IMG/VR virus record: IMGVR_UViG_3300020195_001430
Location: 1-64,000 of that record
DNA length: 64,000 nucleotides
Source of the DNA: a virus
Reading direction: 5' to 3' (one strand)
Shown here in pieces: positions 50,204 through 58,625 of this stretch. The notes under the pieces are model-generated. The model saw nothing but the letters and a program-made list of their open reading frames with translations, was not told the DNA's origin and searched no databases. Numbering within the stretch: position 1 is the first letter of the stretch; every line of letters begins with the position of its first letter. Position numbers and translations under genes: made by a program.

Positions 50204-50782
50204 ATGGACCTGCGATATTTCAACGACATGACAAACCAAAATGTCCGTCAGCCAATTGATCTGTCACCAATGTCAGATCAAGAGTTGTATGCTCTGCAAC
50301 AGCGAATCTATGCTGAAACCCAGCAAAGACAAGCCGCTGCCAGAGCCAACAACGAGAAGGTGGGCAAGGATTTCCTTGCCAGCAGCGAGGCTCAGCAACT
50401 GAAGGCTGACATTCAGGCTTTGGAAGCTGAGTTCTCTTTGCTTCCAAAGAAGATCGACCTCAATCAAAAGATCACTCTGAAGTTGTCGGCTGAGATGAGC
50501 ATGTACGAATCTGTAACTGAGATCATCGAAAATGGAGATGATCCTTGTGGATTCACACTGGAATTGGAAGATGCGTCTTCTGTTCCAGAAGACTTGAAGA
50601 GCAGCATTGAGAGCATGATCGACGATCTGAATTCTGACTACAATCCAGCAGGCGAATTCTTGCAGAATTCGTTTGATGGGCGACAGTGGTCCGATTTCTT
50701 ACAGAAACTAAAAGGGCTTGATGACCGGCTCAAAGGTCTGTATGATGCCGGTCTGGACCTTGACGATCTCATGGAGGAGTAA
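50204..50782 (+). CDS. Hypothetical helical acidic protein, 192 aa
   Basis: Mostly helical, acidic C-terminus (LDLDDLMEE). ATG 50204 directly follows the previous stop; ATG 50228 is an alternative without a ribosome site. No family recognised. Confidence 0.7.
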   Translation: MDLRYFNDMTNQNVRQPIDLSPMSDQELYALQQRIYAETQQRQAAARANNEKVGKDFLASSEAQQLKADIQALEAEFSLLPKKIDLNQKITLKLSAEMSMYESVTEIIENGDDPCGFTLELEDASSVPEDLKSSIESMIDDLNSDYNPAGEFLQNSFDGRQWSDFLQKLKGLDDRLKGLYDAGLDLDDLMEE

Positions 50783-50819
50783 AGCATGATTATGATTTCT
50801 GATTTTTAGATTCTGGAAG

Positions 50820-50844
50820 CCTCCTGTATAGATAATACAGGAGG
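50820..50844 (+). promoter_or_regulatory. RNA hairpin that hides the HNH ribosome-binding site
   Basis: A perfect 10-bp stem (50820-50829 with 50835-50844) has AGGAGG in its 3' arm, four bases before the ATG at 50849. Opening would be needed for translation. Confidence 0.8.
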
Positions 50845-50848
50845 TTTT

Positions 50849-51628
50849 ATGTCATCAGGAATTAAGCTTACACAAGAAGAAGTTTCAGATTATTTTAAGC
50901 AACAAGGTTGTGAACTTCTCGATTCATACAAGAACGCACGTACTAAGATAAAGTATCGCTGCGTGTGTAACAATATATCAGAAATAGTTTTTTACAGTTT
51001 TAAGGCAGGTAATCGTTGTCGCAATTGTGGCAACAATAAAAATTCTGACAGGCAAACTTTTTTACAAAAAGAAGCAGAAGAAAAATTTAATAAAATTGGT
51101 TGTAAGCTGATTGGAAGTTACACAAAATCCAGAATACCAGTTGAATTTCAATGTCATTGTGGATTGATTTCTACAGGAATTCCAAATAATATTTGGAGAC
51201 GTGGTCGCTGTGGAGAATGTGGCATTAAAGCTAGATCAAAAGAGAATCATTATATGTGGTATGATGATCGTGAAGAATATAAGCAGATTTGTAGCTTCAA
51301 GGATCGTTGTCATAAGCTCATAACCATGGTTCTTAATGTAACTGGAAGAGTAAAAAACAAAAAGTCGGCAGAACTTTTGGGGTACGATTACAAACAACTT
51401 CAAGAGCATATCAAATCACATCCGAATTGGTCTAAAATTAAAGGAAAGTGGCATGTTGATCACATATTTCCTATCAAGGCATTTATTGATCATGGAATTT
51501 CTGATTTAAAGATAATTAATGGTTTGGATAATTTAAGACCACTTGACTCTAATGAAAATTTGTGCAAGAATGCGAAGTATGATAAGGATGAATTTTACAC
51601 TTGGCTTAAAAAGAAAGGGATTTTATGA
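50849..51628 (+). CDS. Free-standing HNH homing endonuclease next to dnaE
   Basis: 259 residues. Two N-terminal treble-clef-like repeats (CVCNNISEIVF..CRNCG and CHCGLISTG..CGECG) look like DNA-binding zinc modules. The C-terminal HNH core is WHVDHIFPIKAFID followed by LDNLRPLDSNENLCKNAK, with catalytic His and Asn. Its TGA overlaps the dnaE ATG. The short group I intron lies 55 bases downstream and has no endonuclease of its own. Confidence 0.88.
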   Translation: MSSGIKLTQEEVSDYFKQQGCELLDSYKNARTKIKYRCVCNNISEIVFYSFKAGNRCRNCGNNKNSDRQTFLQKEAEEKFNKIGCKLIGSYTKSRIPVEFQCHCGLISTGIPNNIWRRGRCGECGIKARSKENHYMWYDDREEYKQICSFKDRCHKLITMVLNVTGRVKNKKSAELLGYDYKQLQEHIKSHPNWSKIKGKWHVDHIFPIKAFIDHGISDLKIINGLDNLRPLDSNENLCKNAKYDKDEFYTWLKKKGIL

Positions 51629-53297
51629 TGCACCATCCAATTACAGGTTTTGAACATTTGCATCGTCATAGTGATTTTAGCCTCAACAATTAGGGGGCCT
51701 TGTCAGAGAAATCTGATAAGCAAACCGGGTGAACTCAGGGAAACCCTAACGTAAAGACGAGGGCAATCCTGAGCCAAGCCTGCGATACATCGCAGGAAGG
51801 TGCAGAGACTACTGGAGGGATAAAGTTCCCTTAATTACCAGATTCAGTGCCCGGCATCCATTTTGGATGATGATATAGTCCACGCCACAGGAAACTGTGG
51901 AACCGTCGTGCTTAGACGGATTCGCCATGGTCTCCGAATACGCCGAGCGTATGCGGGAAATCAATCAAAAGTTTCTGTGCATTACAGACCACGGGGTGAT
52001 GGGTGCTGTGCCACAGCAAGTATCCGAAAGCGAGAAACACAATCTGTTTCCGCTATTCGGATGCGAGCTTTACATCAACCACATGCAGCCAGAAGTCAAC
52101 AGCCGGGAAGAGTCGGCTGAATACAGAAAGTCTTTGGGAGATGGATCGACTGAAGATCGTACTTCCATAGACAAGAAGCCAAGTCTGCTGCAAAAGAAGT
52201 TCGACAAGTCGTCGCACTTGTTGGCCATTGCCTACAACAACGTGGGCTATTCCAATCTTGTGCGTTTGACATCATGGGCATGGATTCACGGTTACTACCG
52301 TCGCCCACGCATCAATCACGAAGTCCTTCAGAAGTACAAAGAAGGCATCATCTTTACGACCGGCTGTGGCAACAGCGAGATCGCCAATGCTTTTATGGGC
52401 GACAAGGATGAGTCAGGCAAGCCGATCTTCAATGAAGAAGCCGGATTCCAAATGTTGGAACGGTATATCCAGATGATCGGCACCAAGCACCTCAAGCTTG
52501 AATTGATGATGCTGGACTGGGTGATGCAGAAGTTCTACAACCAGTTCTTGATCAAGGCCCACGACAAGTATCGTCTTGATCTTACGCTCTCACAGGATTG
52601 CCATTACTGTAAGAAAGAGCACAGCCATAACCAGCAGTTGATGCTCATGCAGCAGAACAAACGCACGCTTGGTGAAATCCAAGCGATGATCGACGCTGGC
52701 GATGCCGATGACATTTTCGAGCTTCAGGACACGAATCTGTGGCTCAAGTCGGAAGATGAACTGAATGTCAAATGGGAATCTGATTTCAGCGACATCATTC
52801 CATACGAACTTTTTAAGCAGTCCAAAGAGAACACAGTCAAAATCTGTGAGTATGCGAAGGGCGTGGAGATTGATCGTCAGATTAAGCTCCCGAAGATGCC
52901 TGACGCTGAAGAACAACTCATGGATCACATCAAACGAGGATTCCTTTCTCGTCACTGCCCCAAGACGCCAGAATACTCCAAGCGGATCAAAGAGGAATAT
53001 GAATTGATCTGCGAGAAGGGCTTTGCCAGCTACTTCCTGATTCAGAAGATGATGACGGATGAGGCTCGTGTCAAAGGCCCAGAACTTCTCGGATTTGGAG
53101 ATGGATCAGAAGCTGTTGGTCCCGGTCGAGGATCGGCCTGTGGATCATTGGTGGCCTACTGCTTGAGGCTCCACGATGTGGAACCCATTGTTCATGACTT
53201 GAGATTCTCCAGATTCTTGAGTCCTGCTCGTGGTGGTCGCCAGATGCGGATTCGGTATGGAATGGAACCGATCCCGCACGAGATTGTACAGATGTAA
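51625..53297 (+). CDS. dnaE: DNA polymerase III alpha (DnaE), N-terminal part, split gene
   Basis: Exons 51625-51683 and 51911-53297 join to give about 481 residues. Exon 1 ends in HLHRHSDFSL and exon 2 begins LDGFAMVSEY, restoring the PHP-domain start. Further PHP motifs are CITDHG and SQDCHY. The protein then enters the palm: YFLIQKMMTDEA, AVGPGRGSACGSLVAYCL and RFSRFLSPARGG. It stops there after EIVQM, without the catalytic aspartates, which are encoded 7.3 kb downstream at 60608. AAAGGGA precedes the ATG. Confidence 0.88.
51684..51910 (+). ncRNA. Group I intron without an internal ORF
   Basis: 227 bases. The 5' splice site follows U51683, which pairs as U-G in P1 (exon GCCU with intron GGGGC). 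Conserved core pieces are visible: AATCCTGAGCCAAG (Q region), GGTGCAGAGACTA (R/P7) and GATATAGTCC (S/P7'). The intron ends in G51910. Splicing restores the DnaE frame exactly. Confidence 0.9.
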
Positions 53298-53310
53298 CAA
53301 GGATGTTGTG

Positions 53311-53817
53311 ATGAAATGGACACCGAGTAAAAAACTGCAATTGATGGATGCAATTCAACATCGAAAGAAAGATGTTAAGGCTGGCATTAGTTGCGTTTAC
53401 TTTGCATTGAGCAAGACGGTTGGGGCCAAGATGTACATCTCTGCAAAAATCAGAGATGAAACATACAGGAAGCAAGCTCATGCCGCTCAATACCATCTTG
53501 CTCCACAGGTTGGAGATTGCTTTTCCTTCGAGTGTTTCTGGATTGGCCATAATCCTTGCTCCTTGCCTGAAGTGAGGCACAAGGTCATTTATGGTTATCT
53601 GACGCAGAATGCTGTTATTGAGTATCCCAAGAAGGATCGCAAGACAACCTTCAATGAAGAAATGTGGGATCTTGAGATGGAACTTAGAGACATCGGGATC
53701 GTCAACGAAGATTTGGGTCCATGCAATGTTGGGTTTATTGGCAAACGCATGGTTTGCATTGATTTTGATTATGTTTCATGCCACTGGAAAGTTGGCAGAA
53801 AGAGAAAGGTTACTTGA
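53311..53817 (+). CDS. Hypothetical protein with a kinase-loop-like end
   Basis: 168 residues from ATG 53311 behind AAGGA. Near the C-terminus, EDLGPCNVGFIGKRMVCIDFD resembles the catalytic-loop/DFG order of protein-kinase-like folds (D-x-x-x-x-N..D-F-D), but no glycine loop or VAIK-type Lys is clear. Possibly a degenerate kinase; low certainty. The stop overlaps the deaminase ATG. Confidence 0.5.
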   Translation: MKWTPSKKLQLMDAIQHRKKDVKAGISCVYFALSKTVGAKMYISAKIRDETYRKQAHAAQYHLAPQVGDCFSFECFWIGHNPCSLPEVRHKVIYGYLTQNAVIEYPKKDRKTTFNEEMWDLEMELRDIGIVNEDLGPCNVGFIGKRMVCIDFDYVSCHWKVGRKRKVT

Positions 53818-54305
53818 TGCAACGAGAACCCAAAGATTGGCTGCTGGTCGCATACAACGCTGCCACAAAAAGCCCTGATCTGTCAACACAGAACGGGGCT
53901 ATTATTGTGGCACGAGACAATGTTGTTCTGCAAGCCTGCAATGAATTGCCTCGCAACGTGAAGATGAAGGGAGAACGCATGGAGCGTCCTCTCAAGTATT
54001 CTTACACAGAACACGCCGAACGCAACGTCATTTACGAAGCAGCCCGGCTAGGAGTGTCCACACAGGGATGTACGATGTATGTGCCATGGTTTGCCTGTGC
54101 AGACTGTGCTCGTGGGATCATTCAGAGCGGCATTACAAAAGTTGTAGGGCACAAACAGATGATGGACGGGACTCCAGACCACTGGAAAGAATCCATCAAA
54201 GCAGCGTTTGAGATGCTGGAAGAAGCGGGGGTTCAGACAGAATTGCTGGATGTAGTTCTGAATGGACCCAAGGTTCGCTTTAACGGCAAGTGGTGGCAAC
54301 CATAA
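53817..54305 (+). CDS. Deoxycytidylate (dCMP) deaminase
   Basis: 162 residues. The zinc site is His66-Ala-Glu68 (YTEHAERNVIYEAA) and Cys94/Cys97 (PWFACADCARGI). It deaminates dCMP to dUMP, the ThyA substrate. AAAGG lies 7 bases before the ATG, which overlaps the previous stop. Confidence 0.9.
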   Translation: MQREPKDWLLVAYNAATKSPDLSTQNGAIIVARDNVVLQACNELPRNVKMKGERMERPLKYSYTEHAERNVIYEAARLGVSTQGCTMYVPWFACADCARGIIQSGITKVVGHKQMMDGTPDHWKESIKAAFEMLEEAGVQTELLDVVLNGPKVRFNGKWWQP

Positions 54306-54315
54306 GGAGACAAGC

Positions 54316-54672
54316 ATGACGCTTGAAGAATACTGTGATTTTGTAGTCAGCAAGGCTTCCGCACGTTCTACAAAGGATTTTGAATCCGCCATTGGAACAA
54401 GCGGCCTTGGAATCGCTGGTGAGGCAGGAGAACTCGCTGATCTGACGAAGAAGGTTTTGTTCCATGGGATGGAATTCAACGAGGATGTTCGCAACAAGTT
54501 CATTAAGGAACTTGGCGACGTGATGTGGTATGCAGCATTTCTGGCACGAGTTGTCCTTCAGGTTAAGTTGGAGGATGTTATTGATGCCAACGTCGAGAAG
54601 CTCAATGCTCGATACAAAGCTGGCTTCACCACACAAGAGTTCATGGCCAAAGAAGAGTGCAAAAAGGAGTAA
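54316..54672 (+). CDS. mazG: MazG-like nucleotide pyrophosphohydrolase
   Basis: 118 residues. GIAGEAGELADLTKKVLFHG and ELGDVMWYAAFLA give the ExxE..ExxD magnesium site of the all-alpha NTP pyrophosphohydrolases. It may clear dUTP or other noncanonical nucleotides, or alter ppGpp. Start at ATG 54316 behind AAGGAG. Confidence 0.88.
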   Translation: MTLEEYCDFVVSKASARSTKDFESAIGTSGLGIAGEAGELADLTKKVLFHGMEFNEDVRNKFIKELGDVMWYAAFLARVVLQVKLEDVIDANVEKLNARYKAGFTTQEFMAKEECKKE

Positions 54673-54674
54673 TC

Positions 54675-55094
54675 ATGTTCAGTTTGATCTTGGCGGCATT
54701 GTATGTCGCTTGTCGAGTGCTGTTTTCAAATGCCGAACCACTGTCAGCTTTTGAAAGCACGTTGGGGTTTCTGTGGATATGGCACATGACATTTGCTGTA
54801 ATGAAGGTGATTATCTGGCTTGCAGTCCCTATTCTCGGTGCTGTATTTGGGGCAGCAGGCGATGGCAATGAGAAGGTGGCTGGAATCGCCGCAGTTTTGG
54901 TGTCTCCAGTGCTGCTGATACTGATGCTAATTTCATCAGTTTTGTTTTTGGGCGGCGTGTACGCTTTGGATTCAGGAATCCAAAATGGAGAGATTGTCAA
55001 TCAGAACCATGTGATTGTTGGGGTGATCCTATACTTCTTGGCAGTGCTGACTCAGCTTAGAAGAACAGCCTCGTCGTCAAGTAGCAAAGATTAA
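54675..55094 (+). CDS. Membrane protein, 139 aa
   Basis: Three to four hydrophobic segments (about 1-15, 38-60, 68-95 and 115-130), then a Ser-rich cytoplasmic tail. AAAGGAG precedes ATG 54675. No family recognised. Confidence 0.65.
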   Translation: MFSLILAALYVACRVLFSNAEPLSAFESTLGFLWIWHMTFAVMKVIIWLAVPILGAVFGAAGDGNEKVAGIAAVLVSPVLLILMLISSVLFLGGVYALDSGIQNGEIVNQNHVIVGVILYFLAVLTQLRRTASSSSSKD

Positions 55095-55312
55095 GAGTTT
55101 AGCCATTCTTTGAACTTCAAGAATCTGGAGGTGCCAGTAATTGGCACCTTCGGATTCTTGATCATTTTGTCTATGGCGTTTCTCCCAGAAGTAGACTGGA
55201 TTCCATCATGCCAAGCCTTGCTGCGTGTCTCACGAGTGTATTTTGAGAATACACCACGAATGGAGTCAATGAGGTCTTGGACGGCTGGTCTGGAATCTGT
55301 CTTGGATGCCAT
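55091..55312 (-). CDS. Small protein ending in a KFKEWLNS peptide
   Basis: 73 residues. Here the FKEWL motif sits at the C-terminus (TGTSRFLKFKEWLNS) instead of the N-terminus. The remainder is basic and helical. The upstream gene on this strand overlaps its start by one base. Confidence 0.55.
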   Translation of the reverse strand: MASKTDSRPAVQDLIDSIRGVFSKYTRETRSKAWHDGIQSTSGRNAIDKMIKNPKVPITGTSRFLKFKEWLNS

Positions 55313-55539
55313 TAGTATCCTCTGGATATTCTGTTGCGGTTTTCGGCTCGTTCAGCATCGCCTTCAGCCCTGATTTGATTCCATTTCTTGGCGATAGCAT
55401 TACTGCGGTAATTGCCACCATAAGATTTGGCGGCACTGCCGCCATTCGGTAATTTCTTTGGACCCATTTCTGGGTCTTTTTTGCCGAACAGATCAGCGAA
55501 GAAACCTTCATCTGTTTTTACGAATTCTTTGAATCTCAT
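55312..55539 (-). CDS. Putative internal head protein, MRFKEFV N-terminus
   Basis: 75 residues beginning MRFKEFVKTDEGFFADLFGKK, then a Gly/Asn/Arg-rich basic tail. It overlaps the gene upstream by 4 bases. Confidence 0.6.
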   Translation of the reverse strand: MRFKEFVKTDEGFFADLFGKKDPEMGPKKLPNGGSAAKSYGGNYRSNAIAKKWNQIRAEGDAERAENRNRISRGY

Positions 55540-56294
55540 CTTTTCCCCATCAACGCTAACTGAAAGTTCTTCATGGCAGATGCACCCGGTGGTGGCATCT
55601 GAGGTGGTGCTTGCGGTGCAGCCTGACCTCCCATTAGTGGATCAGCGGCATTGGGGTCTGTGTTGCCGTCCGAGGCATCTCCCATGTCCATGTCCATGTC
55701 CATGTCCATATCTCCATCATCAATTCCCTCTTCTGAGCCTGCGAAGTCGTTTTCGGATGGTTCTTCATCATCCTGCTCTTCTTCTCCTTCGAGGCTAGAG
55801 GAAAAAGGGGGAGCCACCTCTTCATTCATGGCTCTGACTAGCTTGCTGCACACAACAGGACCGTATTGTTCGTGTGCCATGACTTCCGCCATGTGGATGT
55901 ATGTCTCTTTGAATTGCAGCATTTCTGCTACAACCATTCCGAGCAAACCATTTCTGCGGAGTTGCCCAACCAGTTGTTCTGTGAGTGAAGGATCTTTCTT
56001 AATAGCATCTACCAAGACACCACAAAGTTCAGCTTGCTCTGCTGTTGGAATTTTAGCTGGAGCAACACTTTGCTTGTTGTCAACTTTTGGTTCGTACTTC
56101 AGCTTGCTATCGCCTTCATCCCCAAAGCCTTTGTCTTTAGACATCTTGAGCTTTTTGCCATCACTGACGCCATAAGGCTTGCCGCCTTTAGGGGCATTGG
56201 GCGATGTCATTGGATCTACAAAATCTCCTGTGACGCTGACCTTTGGCTTATCGACAGCCCCTTTAGAGTTAAGATATTCTTGAAATAGTCCCAT
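55536..56294 (-). CDS. Putative internal head protein, MGLFQEYL N-terminus
   Basis: 252 residues from ATG 56294 behind AGGAG. MGLFQEYLNSKGA is a variant of the shared peptide. A Lys/Gly/Asp-rich linker follows, then a helical domain (about 95-160) and a strongly acidic segment with a repeated Asp-Met pattern (about 190-205). A Pro/Gln/Ala-rich end closes the protein. The Asp-Met codon repeat at 55677-55710 could vary in length. Confidence 0.6.
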   Translation of the reverse strand: MGLFQEYLNSKGAVDKPKVSVTGDFVDPMTSPNAPKGGKPYGVSDGKKLKMSKDKGFGDEGDSKLKYEPKVDNKQSVAPAKIPTAEQAELCGVLVDAIKKDPSLTEQLVGQLRRNGLLGMVVAEMLQFKETYIHMAEVMAHEQYGPVVCSKLVRAMNEEVAPPFSSSLEGEEEQDDEEPSENDFAGSEEGIDDGDMDMDMDMDMGDASDGNTDPNAADPLMGGQAAPQAPPQMPPPGASAMKNFQLALMGKR

Positions 56295-56301
56295 GTTTCT
56301 C

Positions 56302-56475
56302 CTATTCACTTGGCATTACCATCGCCAAAACAATGTAAATCACGACTGGAAAACCAACGCCCATGATTGCGGCAACTGCAAAACACAGTCTTACAATTGT
56401 TGGATCAATATGGAATTCATTGGCTAAGCCAGAGCAAACGCCAAAGATCATTTTGTTGTGTATGTCTTTTTTCAT
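56302..56475 (-). CDS. PspC-domain membrane protein
   Basis: 57 residues from ATG 56475 behind GAGGA. IFGVCSGLANEFHIDPTIVR followed by a hydrophobic segment and LAMVMPSE matches the PspC domain (GVxxGLAxxxxxDPxxxR, membrane helix, then LxxxMPxE). In bacteria PspC senses envelope stress and relays it to the Psp response. A phage copy might mimic or quench that signal. The gene is divergent from the ADP-ribosylglycohydrolase gene. Confidence 0.8.
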   Translation of the reverse strand: MKKDIHNKMIFGVCSGLANEFHIDPTIVRLCFAVAAIMGVGFPVVIYIVLAMVMPSE

Positions 56476-56562
56476 GTTTTTCCTCGCTTGAGTTATTTAG
56501 ATCACAACTTGTGTTTTTACAGAAGTTATGGTATCTATGAGTATTACAGAAAGAAGGTTCAC

Positions 56563-57510
56563 ATGTTAGTTGAAATGGCAATAGGGGATGCCTACGGTGC
56601 TTGTTTTGAATGCACAAGCAACGATTTTGTGGCGAGAAACAACGATCTTAACTATGAGATCCACCCAAGAGTTCTAAGAAGATATCCTGCGGACAAGCAA
56701 CCAACTCTTGTTCCAGCAGGGTGTTATACAGATGACACACAGATGTCAATTGGCATTGTCGAGATGATGCTCGATAAAACCTTTGATTGGCATGACAAAG
56801 AAGCGATGGCTGATGTTTTCTTGAAGTGTTTTAAGCAAGATGAGCGGCGTGGGTATACTCCATATCTCTTCTTGACGTTGATGAACAGCAAATCGGGGAA
56901 AGAGCTTCTTTCAAAACTCAACGGCGACAGTGATAAATCAGGAGCTTTCATGCGTGCCGCACCAATTGGCCTCTACTCTGATCTGGATGAAGTGAAAGAG
57001 AAGGCGGTATTGCAGGCTATTGTCACACATGATTCATGGGTTGGCAGGAATTCAGCGATTGGAGCCGCCATGATGGCTCATTACTTCTACCATGATCTTG
57101 GGCCGAAGAATGGCATGATCCAATGGCTCAAGGACAATCACTTCAAACACACGTTGTTCGCCGAGAAGCCATTTTTAGTTCCATCTGACACAAATCCAGA
57201 AGGGGTCGAGGTAAAGCCTTGGAAGCAAGACAAACGTGTCAGAGTTCATGGTTGGGATTGCTTTGAGGCAGCGGTTTACGTTATAAACGAGTGTGAAACG
57301 ATGTCTGAGGTGTTGCATTTGTGCGTGGCTCTTGGCGGAGACTCAGATACGGTTGCCGCTGTGGCGGCAGCAGTTGCAAGTTGTTCCAAAGAAATCGACC
57401 AAGACATTCCAAGTCAACTGATTGAAGGATTTGAGGACGGACCTTTCGGCCACAAATTTTTGGCCGAGTTGGACATTCAACTGAAGGAGGCTTTCCCATG
57501 CGGTGGCTAA
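56563..57510 (+). CDS. ADP-ribosylglycohydrolase family protein
   Basis: 315 residues from ATG 56563 behind AAGG. AIGDAYGACFE near residue 6, CYTDDTQMS with DDT at 57-59, and the C-terminal ALGGDSDTVAAVAAA with GGDSDT at 258-263 give the two magnesium-binding clusters of DraG/ARH enzymes. It removes ADP-ribose from proteins or nucleic acids. In a phage this could undo toxin- or defence-mediated ADP-ribosylation. Confidence 0.88.
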   Translation: MLVEMAIGDAYGACFECTSNDFVARNNDLNYEIHPRVLRRYPADKQPTLVPAGCYTDDTQMSIGIVEMMLDKTFDWHDKEAMADVFLKCFKQDERRGYTPYLFLTLMNSKSGKELLSKLNGDSDKSGAFMRAAPIGLYSDLDEVKEKAVLQAIVTHDSWVGRNSAIGAAMMAHYFYHDLGPKNGMIQWLKDNHFKHTLFAEKPFLVPSDTNPEGVEVKPWKQDKRVRVHGWDCFEAAVYVINECETMSEVLHLCVALGGDSDTVAAVAAAVASCSKEIDQDIPSQLIEGFEDGPFGHKFLAELDIQLKEAFPCGG

Positions 57511-58136
57511 TCGTCATTTTGGGCCTGTTGATGCCCGCCAGTGTTAATGCCATGGAAAATGGCACGCTGCTATTCGTTGAAAACGGACAAAATCTTGTGG
57601 AATGTTACACTCATTCCACATACTCCCACGTCGCCATTGTGATCGACGATCATGTGTATGAGGCTGAGCCTCCACGGATTCGGAAGCAACCACTGCTGGA
57701 GTGGTTTACAAATGTTGGAAAGTACAATGAAGGGACTGCCAGTCCCGCATTGGTCGTTGTGATGTCGCCAGACAAACCGTATTCCAAAGAGGAAGTCGGC
57801 CAGATGCGAGAGTATCTGGAAAAACAAGTTGGGCGACGTTATTCTATCCGTGGGTATCTAAGAAAGGTGCCGGGCGACGGAATCCATTGTGCCGAGATGT
57901 GTGCTGAAGCACTAGAAGCATCAGGTCGATGTGATCTTTCAGACCCAAACTACACGTACTCTCCCGGAGATCTCCACGACACAGCCCCGGACTATCACCA
58001 GCTTGGCAAGAAGTTGTACGTCAGGATCAAAGACGAATATCGTCGGCCTGTGACTTCACGCTGGAAAGACTGGTGGAAGCACAAGGGTTCAATGTGTGGG
58101 TGGAGTTGTATGGAAACAATGACATTCTGCTGGTGA
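57498..58136 (+). CDS. Secreted NlpC/P60-like (YiiX-type) hydrolase
   Basis: 212 residues. A signal peptide (about 1-18, WLIVILGLLMPASVNA) precedes YSHVAIVIDDHVYEAEP (catalytic His region first) and IHCAEMCAEAL with Cys131. His before Cys marks the permuted papain-like group (YaeF/YiiX). These are predicted lipid- or peptide-bond hydrolases of the envelope. It overlaps the ADP-ribosylglycohydrolase end by 13 bases. Confidence 0.75.
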   Translation: MRWLIVILGLLMPASVNAMENGTLLFVENGQNLVECYTHSTYSHVAIVIDDHVYEAEPPRIRKQPLLEWFTNVGKYNEGTASPALVVVMSPDKPYSKEEVGQMREYLEKQVGRRYSIRGYLRKVPGDGIHCAEMCAEALEASGRCDLSDPNYTYSPGDLHDTAPDYHQLGKKLYVRIKDEYRRPVTSRWKDWWKHKGSMCGWSCMETMTFCW

Positions 58137-58145
58137 AAGAGACAA

Positions 58146-58544
58146 ATGGAACTGCTTATTGTCGGCATGGCGTTTCTCATCGGATTCGGCTCATATCTGG
58201 CTTTTGCGAGGCCAGTTCAACCAGACCAAGTGCATTACGAGCTTCAGGACGCCAATTTATGGCTCAAACCTGAAGAGGAACTGGCTCAAACAGCCCCAGC
58301 CCCATTCAACCAACCAGTGCCACCATGCGTTCCTTCTTCAAACTCTGACGAAGAGGAGGAAGACGATGACGACATGGACGAAGAAGATGACTACGACGAT
58401 GACGAAGACGACTACGAGGATGAGGAAGAGTACGATTACGATGACGAGGAAGAGGAGGAAGAGGAGGAATGGGACGACGATGACGACGAGGAAGATGACG
58501 AGGAAGATGACGAGGAAGAAGACGAGGACGACGATATTTGGTGA
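58146..58544 (+). CDS. Membrane-anchored protein with a very acidic tail
   Basis: 132 residues: one N-terminal membrane helix (about 2-20), a 45-residue linker and then about 70 residues almost entirely Asp/Glu with some Tyr. The linker peptide YELQDANLWLKPEEEL is nearly the same as a segment of the DnaE PHP region (ELQDTNLWLKSEDEL), and 37 of 45 bases match. The acidic tail could mimic DNA or bind cations; function unknown. Confidence 0.65.
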   Translation: MELLIVGMAFLIGFGSYLAFARPVQPDQVHYELQDANLWLKPEEELAQTAPAPFNQPVPPCVPSSNSDEEEEDDDDMDEEDDYDDDEDDYEDEEEYDYDDEEEEEEEEWDDDDDEEDDEEDDEEEDEDDDIW

Positions 58545-58559
58545 AATCCAAAAAGTCGC

Positions 58560-58587
58560 TTGACAATTCCGTTCGGTGCCTTATTAT
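58560..58587 (+). promoter_or_regulatory. Promoter of the tmRNA gene
   Basis: Perfect -35 TTGACA (58560-58565), 16-base spacer and TATTAT (58582-58587), about 40 bases before the mature 5' end. Confidence 0.7.
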
Positions 58588-58625
58588 ATACTCTGAAGCA
58601 GGTGCTCATGGCTTGCTTCCCAATC

